Assembly (NCBI GenBank): GCA_900540145.1
Contig: UQEW01000046.1
Location: 1 to 18,958 of the forward strand
From: an uncultured Eubacteriales bacterium
GTDB taxonomy: Bacteria; Bacillota; Clostridia; Peptostreptococcales; Anaerovoracaceae
Reading direction: 5' to 3'
DNA: 18,958 nt
Each line of letters begins with the position of its first letter. Within the stretch, counting starts at the first letter, position 1. The translations under genes were made by a program, and so were the position numbers. The notes below the pieces were generated by a model, which was not told the DNA's origin, ran no database searches, and worked only from the letters and a program-made list of their open reading frames with translations. Shown piece by piece: positions 13,749 through 18,958 of the stretch.

Positions 13749-14581
13749 TTTATTTCCTCTTCAATAAATCTTCCTTTTTCATCTACAGTAACCAAACTGG
13801 TGAATCTGCACGATTTTGCCAGTTTTCTTGCTTCAGCAAAGGCGAAATCCACAGTATCCGTCCAATGGCTGTCGCTGGACAGAATGATTTTTCCTCCGCC
13901 TTGATTTATCTTTTTAAGTATGGACTCGGAAGGATAAGGAACAGTCCTCAAATTCTTTGCCATGGCGCCTGTGTTTATCTCAAATATGGCCTTTGTCTTA
14001 AGCAAACGTCTCAAGGCCTTATCAACTGCAGCGATGTACCGCGGGTTATTTTCGTCAAAAAAACGCTCTTTTTCATTAAATTTGGTAATAAGGTCAAAAT
14101 GGCCTATTATATCGCACTTGGTTACCTCTACCACATGAGAAACTTTTTCGAAATAATCCTCTGCCAGGGAAACTGCGTCACCGTGGTAAAAATTTTCAAT
14201 AGCATGTTCCAGCCGCGATATATTGTAATCTACGAATACAAAAGAAGCAGGACTCATATCCAGACCGTCTTTGTGGAAAGCATGTACCGAACCTATTATA
14301 TAGTCAAACCCCTCTGCCGGCTGGGTGGCATAATAATCTTGTTCTATGCCGCAGAGTATCAGTATGTCATCTTTGTATTTTTCTTTGAGACGATTTATTT
14401 CCGCTTTGTATTTCGGTATGTCACAGTCAGGAATGCACCCCTCTCCGTCAAAGGATGATGAGCTGTGGCCGGAAAAGCCAAGTACGTCCATTCCTTTTTC
14501 TATAGCCGAAATTACCATTTCTTCAGGTGTATTTTTGCCGTCGCAAAAGCATGTGTGTGTGTGAAGATTGACTTTTCTCAT
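13745..14581 (-). CDS. Histidinol-phosphatase, PHP family (HisK/HisJ type)
   Basis: Dephosphorylates histidinol phosphate to histidinol, the step missing from the plus-strand operon because HisB is monofunctional. 278 aa, typical of the PHP-type enzyme of Firmicutes. Metal ligands of the PHP domain: NLHTHTCFCDG (His7, His9), FSGHS (His39), CGIEQD (Glu80), IGSVHAF (His100), IIGHFDL, and the C-terminal LSSDSHW. AAGGAG (14587-14592, minus) is 5 nt before the ATG. It is convergent to hisIE. The upstream region holds an AT-rich TTATAA but no clear -35. Other PHP hydrolases are possible, but the context makes histidinol phosphatase by far the best choice. Confidence 0.93.
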   Translation of the reverse strand: MRKVNLHTHTCFCDGKNTPEEMVISAIEKGMDVLGFSGHSSSSFDGEGCIPDCDIPKYKAEINRLKEKYKDDILILCGIEQDYYATQPAEGFDYIIGSVHAFHKDGLDMSPASFVFVDYNISRLEHAIENFYHGDAVSLAEDYFEKVSHVVEVTKCDIIGHFDLITKFNEKERFFDENNPRYIAAVDKALRRLLKTKAIFEINTGAMAKNLRTVPYPSESILKKINQGGGKIILSSDSHWTDTVDFAFAEARKLAKSCRFTSLVTVDEKGRFIEEEIK

Positions 14582-14720
14582 ATTTTCTCCTTGATATTAA
14601 AAAAGTAGCATCGTTAAATGTGATTAATCGACTTTATAATTTGCTGACATTTTTAATTTTAACTGCCACTATTGTTTCGTGTCAAGACGGAGAAAGGATA
14701 TTACTTTTGCCGCTTTTATG

Positions 14721-14765
14721 CAACGCAGGCAGACGCAACGCAGGCAGATACAACGCAGGCAGATA
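14721..14765 (+). repeat. 15-nt tandem repeat, three copies, upstream of the MOSC gene
   Basis: CAACGCAGGCAGA recurs at 14721, 14736 and 14751 with an exact 15-nt period (unit ends CG, TA, TA). It ends 11 nt before the -35 of the MOSC promoter. A short frame through it would encode ATQAD repeats but has a TTG start without a ribosome-binding site, so I do not call a gene. Confidence 0.92.
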
Positions 14766-14775
14766 GTTTAATGTA

Positions 14776-14804
14776 TTCGCAAAATCAGACATGTGTGGTA
14801 CAAT
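14776..14804 (+). promoter_or_regulatory. Promoter for the MOSC-moeA-moeA operon
   Basis: TTCGCA (14776-14781) and TACAAT (14799-14804) are 17 bp apart, with TGG before the -10 (TGnTACAAT, extended -10). Transcription would start near 14811, about 36 nt before the MOSC ATG. Confidence 0.6.
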
Positions 14805-14846
14805 ACCTGCTGAAGGATAATTTAATTCAAGGAGGAAAGTCGTGTA

Positions 14847-15290
14847 ATGGGTAAGATAAGAGCCGTATGTATCAGTGAAAAAAAGGGAACGGCTAAGACC
14901 AGCGTAGGGCGGGCTATGGCAATACAAAACTTCGGATTGGAAGGCGACGCTCACGCAGGTAACTGGCATAGACAAGTCAGCCTGCTGCCATATGAAGAAA
15001 TAGAGGCTTTCAAAGCGGAAGGCGCCAAAGTGCAGGATGGAAGCTTCGGCGAGAATCTTATCACAGAGGGAATAAAGCTGAGAACGTTGTCTGTAGGGAC
15101 CCTGCTTAAGATAAATAATGTTTTGCTTGAGGTGACCCAGATAGGAAAAGAATGTCACGAAAGATGCGCCATAGGAAAAGCCATGGGCAGATGCATAATG
15201 CCTCAGGAAGGAATCTTTGCTAAAGTAATTGAAGGCGGAGAAATAAGTGAGGGCAACGATATAGAAGTTTTAGGCGTGCCAGAGGTTTAA
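14847..15290 (+). CDS. MOSC domain protein (molybdenum cofactor associated)
   Basis: MOSC domains bind molybdenum cofactor or carry sulfur for it; stand-alone versions are common in molybdenum cofactor operons of Clostridia. 147 aa. GLEGDAHAGNWHRQVSLL (30-47) is the N-terminal signature, FGENLITEGI (67-76) the central one, and IGKECHERC (99-107) holds the conserved Cys103, with Cys107 and Cys116 nearby. The C-terminus closes the barrel with FAKVIEGGEISEGNDIEVL. AAGGAGG (14829-14835) is 11 nt before the ATG. Its second half resembles the tail of the mogA-type protein at 4046-4870, suggesting a shared origin. It heads an operon with two moeA genes. Confidence 0.93.
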   Translation: MGKIRAVCISEKKGTAKTSVGRAMAIQNFGLEGDAHAGNWHRQVSLLPYEEIEAFKAEGAKVQDGSFGENLITEGIKLRTLSVGTLLKINNVLLEVTQIGKECHERCAIGKAMGRCIMPQEGIFAKVIEGGEISEGNDIEVLGVPEV

Positions 15291-15315
15291 CCAAAGGGTT
15301 AAAAGGAGAAATGGG

Positions 15316-16545
15316 ATGGAACTTTTGAAAGTGGATGATTTAGAAGAAGCTTTGTCCAAATTAACAAGAGAAGCGGAGAAAATCACAATCGAAACAGAAG
15401 AGTGTGATATTTTTCATAGCTTCGGAAGAACTTTGGCAGAAGACATCGTTTCAGAAGAAAACATACCTGGTTTTGTCAGGTCGGTAATGGATGGCTATGC
15501 TGTACGCTCTCAAGATGTGCAAGGCGCTGGAGAAAGCATACCCGGGTTTCTTGAAATCGTTGGGGAAGTTCAGATGGGAAACCCTGCAGATATGGAAATA
15601 AGTGCAGGACAATGCGTTTATGTTCCTACAGGCGCCATGCTTCCAAAAGGTTCTGATGCAGTAGTGATGGAAGAATACTGTGAAAAGTCTTCCGACACTA
15701 AATTGGCGGTATATAAGAGTGAAGCGCCGGGAAGCAATGTTGCGGCCGATGACGAGGACGTTAAAAAGGGCGAAACAGTCCTGCTTCGAGGACATAGATT
15801 GAAAGCTCAGGACATGGGATTGCTGGCAGCACTGGGCAGGAATAGAATCAAGGTGTATAAGCCGCTGAAGGTGTTCATAATTTCCACGGGAGACGAGCTT
15901 TTGGGACCGGAAGAAGAATCGATTCCCGGTAAGGTAAGAGACGTAAATTCTTATGGAATTGCCGGTATGGCGGCAAAGTTTGGATTTGAAACTGCAGGAA
16001 TCGCAAGAGTAAGAGACAGCAGAGATGAATTGGCCGGCGCTGTTGAAGACGCCAAAGGAAAAGCCGATATAATCGTTATTTCCGGGGGAAGTTCCAAAGG
16101 CCGCAAAGATATAACGGTGGAAATAATAGATAAGGCTGCCAGCAGCGGAGTATTTACCCATGGAATCGCCGTAAAGCCGGGAAAACCGACCATATTGGGC
16201 GTAGACATACCAAGCAGGTCTGTTATTGTCGGACTACCAGGCCATCCTGTGGCGGCATTGATGCTGTTTGATTTGATAGTAGGCGGTCTTTGGAGGGAAA
16301 AGACGGGACAGGACAGGTCTGTCAGCGTTTGGGCACAAATAAATGTCAATATACCTTCTTCACCTGGCCGAAAAACCTTTCAGCTGGTAAATCTTATCAG
16401 CAGTGGGGAGGAAAACATCGCTCAGCCTGTATTGGGAAAGTCGGGAATGATTTATACCATGAGCAGGGCGGACGGCTATATAATCATAGATAAAAATCAG
16501 GAAGGATTGAAAAAAGGCCAAAACGTGCAGGTGTTTATGTTTTGA
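15316..16545 (+). CDS. moeA: Molybdopterin molybdenumtransferase MoeA
   Basis: Inserts molybdate into adenylylated molybdopterin to form the molybdenum cofactor. 409 aa, full length. Domain order is as in MoeA: MDGYAV (58-63), PTGAMLPKGSDAVVMEE (104-120), STGDEL (190-195), ISGGSSKGRKD (255-265; the usual form is SGGVS.GD.D), GIAVKPGKP (283-291), GLPGHPVAA (306-314), then the C-terminal beta domain. AAAAGGAG (15301-15308) is 7 nt before ATG 15316. A nearby ATG at 15311 is in another frame. The stop codon lies inside a 12-bp duplication. A second MoeA follows in the same operon; two paralogues are common in Clostridia and may serve different cofactor forms or metals. Confidence 0.94.
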   Translation: MELLKVDDLEEALSKLTREAEKITIETEECDIFHSFGRTLAEDIVSEENIPGFVRSVMDGYAVRSQDVQGAGESIPGFLEIVGEVQMGNPADMEISAGQCVYVPTGAMLPKGSDAVVMEEYCEKSSDTKLAVYKSEAPGSNVAADDEDVKKGETVLLRGHRLKAQDMGLLAALGRNRIKVYKPLKVFIISTGDELLGPEEESIPGKVRDVNSYGIAGMAAKFGFETAGIARVRDSRDELAGAVEDAKGKADIIVISGGSSKGRKDITVEIIDKAASSGVFTHGIAVKPGKPTILGVDIPSRSVIVGLPGHPVAALMLFDLIVGGLWREKTGQDRSVSVWAQINVNIPSSPGRKTFQLVNLISSGEENIAQPVLGKSGMIYTMSRADGYIIIDKNQEGLKKGQNVQVFMF

Positions 16546-16563
16546 CCATTCTGTTTTGACCAT
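16538..16563 (+). repeat. Direct duplication across the moeA stop codon
   Basis: TGTTTTGACCAT occurs at 16538-16549 and again at 16552-16563 (14-nt period); the first copy contains the moeA stop (TGA 16543-16545). Confidence 0.85.
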
Positions 16564-16622
16564 GAGGAAATACGCTGTCACATGACATGATCGGAACATA
16601 AAAAATTCAATCGAGGGAAAAC

Positions 16623-18527
16623 ATGAGCAAAAGAAATCTTTATTTGAACACAAGGCCTGTAGAGGAGGCTATAGAAATATATACACGAGAACTAAGTGAA
16701 ATAATAAAACCTCAGACGGAAACGAAATTAACATCCCGATGTCTTGGGCTAGTTACGTCAGAGGCAGTATACGCTTGCTGCTGCTCTCCTCTCTTCAATG
16801 CGGCGGCCATGGACGGAATAGCTGTAAGGGCAGCTGATACAAAACAGGCTTCAGAAAATAATCCACTTATTCTTCAGGAAGGAAAGGATTATATAGAAAT
16901 AGATACCGGAGATCCGATACATCTTCCATATGATGCAGTAATAATGGCAGAAGATGTAATGATAGAAGATGACACTCATATCAAGATAACTAAGGCAGCC
17001 CCTGCTTGGCAGCATGTGAGACCTATCGGAGAAGATATAGTTGAAGGCGAAATGCTGATTCCAACCGGTCACCTGCTGAGACCTGTGGACATAGCGGCTG
17101 CCATAGCCGGCGGCAACGATAAGATAAGGGTATTTACCAAACCTAAAGTCGGCATAATTCCTACAGGAACTGAGATAGTGAGAAAAAACCCGGGACAGGA
17201 TGAGGACTCTGCAGCCGATAATGGCAGCATAATAGATTCTAACTCATACATGTTTGAGGGAATGGTGACGGAAGCAGGAGGAGAGGCTAAGGTTTATCCG
17301 GTAGTCGAAGACGACTATGATAAGATAAAAAGACAAATCATGTCTGCTCTTTCCGAAAACGACATGGTAATAGTAAACGCAGGCTCCAGCGCAGGCAGAG
17401 ACGATTATACGGTGCACGTGCTTAGAGAAATAGGAAAAGTGCTGGTGCACGGTGTAGCCATAAAACCCGGAAAACCGGTAATCCTGGCAATAGTAGAAAA
17501 TAAACCTGTCGTCGGGCTTCCCGGATATCCGGTATCTGCGTATATTGATTTTGAAAATTTCGTTACGCCGGTATTAAACATGATGAGCGGCAGGAAGACT
17601 TTCTCAAGAAACACCGTTAAAGCTGTTTTATCCAAGAGACTGGTTTCCTCATTAAAGCATAAGGAGTATGTAAGGATGAGAGCCGGTAAGGTAGGAGACA
17701 GAATAGTAGCTTCGCCGCTGGCCAGAGGCGCAGGAGCTGCTATGAGCCTGGTAAAAGCCGATGGGTTTTGCATAATACCGCAAAACAGCGAGGGCTTCGA
17801 GGCAGGCGATGAAGTGGAAATAGAGCTTTACAAGTCTTTGGAAGAACTGGGAAACACATTGGTTTCCATAGGAAGCCATGATTTAATATTGGACATCATA
17901 GCAGATAAAATAAGTTTGTCCAGCTCTCATGTGGGAAGCATGGCTGGGCTTATGGCTCTCAAGAGAGGTGAAACCACTATAGCGCCGACGCACCTTCTCA
18001 ACATGGAAACTGGAGAATATAACGTATCGTATATCAGAGAGCTTTTCCCTGATACAAAGATGGCTCTCATCAAAGGAGTGACAAGAATCCAGGGCATAAT
18101 GGTGAAAAAAGGAAATCCGTTGGGGATAAAAGGCGTTGAGGATTTGATAAGGTGCAGATATGTGAACCGCCAGAAGGGAGCCGGGACCAGAGTATTGCTG
18201 GACTATAAACTGAAGGAACTGAACATAAACCCTGAACAGATTGATGGATATGACAAAGAGGCCACCACTCACATGGCGGTGGCAGCTCTCGTAGCAAAGG
18301 AGGATATAGATGCCGGTATGGGCATCGAATCGGCGGCTAAAGCTATGAATCTGGATTTCATAGAAGTGGGACCGGAAGAGTATGATTTTGCTATTAGGCG
18401 GGATTCCCTTCAGCTTCCTGAGGTGCAAGCCTTCATTCAGGTGCTTAAAAGCGATGATTTTCATAATAAGCTGGCCAAGATGGGCGGCTATGGATGGGAG
18501 CGAAGCGGAGAAGTCGTATATATCTAG
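16623..18527 (+). CDS. MoeA fused to a C-terminal periplasmic-binding-protein-like domain
   Basis: 634 aa. Residues 1-405 are a complete MoeA: MDGIAVRAADT (63-73), PTGTEIV (180-186), NAGSSAGRDDYT (252-263), GVAIKPGKP (277-285), GLPGYPVSA (298-306). Residues about 412-634 are a PBP-like ligand-binding domain (the type also found fused to LysR regulators and ModE-like proteins): SIGSHDLILDIIAD, SSHVGSMAGLMALKRGETTI, APTHLLNMETGEYN, then RQKGAGTRVLLDYKL. This fusion is known in Clostridia and archaea. By analogy the domain may bind molybdate, tungstate or another oxyanion; that is inference. There is no signal peptide, so it acts in the cytoplasm. GAGGG (16613-16617) is 5 nt before the ATG. It is the last gene of the MOSC operon, 77 nt after moeA. 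Confidence 0.93.
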   Translation: MSKRNLYLNTRPVEEAIEIYTRELSEIIKPQTETKLTSRCLGLVTSEAVYACCCSPLFNAAAMDGIAVRAADTKQASENNPLILQEGKDYIEIDTGDPIHLPYDAVIMAEDVMIEDDTHIKITKAAPAWQHVRPIGEDIVEGEMLIPTGHLLRPVDIAAAIAGGNDKIRVFTKPKVGIIPTGTEIVRKNPGQDEDSAADNGSIIDSNSYMFEGMVTEAGGEAKVYPVVEDDYDKIKRQIMSALSENDMVIVNAGSSAGRDDYTVHVLREIGKVLVHGVAIKPGKPVILAIVENKPVVGLPGYPVSAYIDFENFVTPVLNMMSGRKTFSRNTVKAVLSKRLVSSLKHKEYVRMRAGKVGDRIVASPLARGAGAAMSLVKADGFCIIPQNSEGFEAGDEVEIELYKSLEELGNTLVSIGSHDLILDIIADKISLSSSHVGSMAGLMALKRGETTIAPTHLLNMETGEYNVSYIRELFPDTKMALIKGVTRIQGIMVKKGNPLGIKGVEDLIRCRYVNRQKGAGTRVLLDYKLKELNINPEQIDGYDKEATTHMAVAALVAKEDIDAGMGIESAAKAMNLDFIEVGPEEYDFAIRRDSLQLPEVQAFIQVLKSDDFHNKLAKMGGYGWERSGEVVYI

Positions 18528-18571
18528 ATGAGATAACAGAATTATTACTAAAAGGGACTGTCGATGCCTGC

Positions 18572-18626
18572 GAAGGTGTCTGGCGCATCCTGAGAAGGTG
18601 TCTGGCGCATCCTGAGAAGGTGTCTG
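18572..18626 (+). repeat. 22-nt tandem repeat downstream of the second moeA
   Basis: Two identical copies of a 22-nt unit (GAAGGTGTCTGGCGCATCCT plus GA) at 18572-18593 and 18594-18615, then a partial third (GAAGGTGTCTG) to 18626. No reading frame of note passes through. Confidence 0.92.
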
Positions 18627-18645
18627 TTACATTCTGCGCAATGGT

Positions 18646-18689
18646 CTGCTGACAAAAAATCAATTTTTTGAAAAGTTTTACATCAGCAG
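18646..18689. repeat. 44-nt inverted repeat with AT-rich interior
   Basis: CTGCTGA (18646-18652) pairs with TCAGCAG (18683-18689). Inside, CAAAAAAT and ATTTTTTG form an inner hairpin with a 2-nt loop. The size and layout resemble the units around hisIE, but the end sequence is different. Confidence 0.7.
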
Positions 18690-18729
18690 GCTCTGAATCT
18701 ATGTCGAAATTCGTCTTGCTGCAGCAAAA

Positions 18730-18765
18730 ACCCACGATTTCTTTTTTTCTTTAGAAAAAGTGGGT
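18730..18765 (-). terminator. Terminator for minus-strand transcription
   Basis: ACCCAC (18730-18735) pairs with GTGGGT (18760-18765), with TTTCT/AGAAA inside. Read on the minus strand the stem is followed by TTTTTGC, so it would stop transcripts entering from a minus-strand gene right of the window. Confidence 0.55.
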
Positions 18766-18771
18766 CAAATC

Positions 18772-18814
18772 CCCACGATTTTGAAGATTTTCTTCAATTT
18801 CGTGGGTGTTTTTT
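18772..18814 (+). terminator. Terminator for the MOSC-moeA-moeA operon
   Basis: CCCACGA (18772-18778) pairs with TCGTGGG (18800-18806); TTGAAGA/TCTTCAA lies inside with two mismatched pairs between, and TGTTTTTT follows. It lies about 245 nt after the last stop. Its end sequence (CCCACGA) is shared with the opposed terminator just upstream. Confidence 0.75.
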
Positions 18815-18958
18815 GTAATAATAGGGAAAGTGTAATAGAAAGCTTGTTGAGAAATGCGACAATTTTCGACACTGCACGACAGAACATGGCATTTTTCGGG
18901 AGATTTCGACGAGCCTGTTGTCCAGCCTGACTCTGAACCATGGATGTCGGCCGAAATG
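18815..18958. other. Unassigned right end of the window
   Basis: No gene is supported. Short TTTCGAC motifs occur at 18864-18870 and near 18906, and TGTCGAA-type sequence on either strand is also found at 12137-12143, 12276-12282 and 18702-18708, all in gaps holding hairpin units. Confidence 0.4.

Noticed and set aside
14672..14854. Small protein with ATQAD repeats
   Set aside because: TTG start without a ribosome-binding site; the peptide repeat is a by-product of the 15-nt DNA repeat and the frame runs across the MOSC promoter.
14682..15158. 158-residue minus-strand open frame opposite the MOSC gene
   Set aside because: It lies antisense to a clear MOSC coding region and reads through the 15-nt repeat; no family resemblance.

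Overview
The window looks like chromosomal DNA from a low-to-medium-GC Gram-positive anaerobe of the class Clostridia. The signs are strong Shine-Dalgarno sequences (AGGAGG type), TGnTATAAT-type promoters, the short HisG plus HisZ form of ATP phosphoribosyltransferase, a PHP-type histidinol phosphatase, a MoeA fused to a periplasmic-binding-protein-like domain, and the housekeeping run mtaB, HIT, rpsU, yqeY. A more precise placement (for example the Anaerovoracaceae/Family XIII group) is only a guess.

Layout. 1-737 (minus): N-terminal part of a membrane-anchored polysaccharide deacetylase, cut by the window edge. 878-3455 (plus): tRNA methylthiotransferase MtaB, a HIT-family hydrolase, ribosomal protein S21 and a YqeY protein, closed by a clear terminator. 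3545-4870: molybdenum cofactor genes moaC and a mogA-type gene carrying a C-terminal half-MOSC domain. 4990-13026: histidine operon hisZ-G-D-C-B-H-A-F followed, after a 380-nt gap, by hisIE. 13745-14581 (minus): PHP-type histidinol phosphatase, convergent with hisIE. 14847-18527: second molybdenum cofactor block, a MOSC protein, MoeA, and MoeA fused to a PBP-like domain. 18528-18958: gene-free, with repeats and two opposed terminators.

The histidine genes supply every step from PRPP and ATP to histidine: HisZG, HisIE, HisA, HisHF, HisB, HisC, the phosphatase, and HisD. The two molybdenum cofactor blocks flank the histidine genes, as if one cofactor cluster had been split. moaA, moaD, moaE, mobA and molybdate transport genes are not in this window.

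The most unusual feature is around hisIE. The gene lies between two arrays of about 255 bp. Each array has four 40-41-nt inverted-repeat units (ATGTTG...CAACAT) in the same geometry: unit, 41-42-nt spacer, unit, 10-12-nt gap, unit, 41-42-nt spacer, unit. The half-sites differ between arrays (GTTGGC upstream, GTTGTA downstream). A 29-30-nt tandem repeat abuts the outer edge of each array, giving a mirror-image arrangement: tandem repeat, array, hisIE, array, tandem repeat. The downstream array is nearly perfect and the upstream one is partly degenerate. I do not recognise this element as a named repeat or RNA family. Short tandem duplications also occur at the 3' ends of hisF and moeA, before the MOSC gene, and after the last gene.
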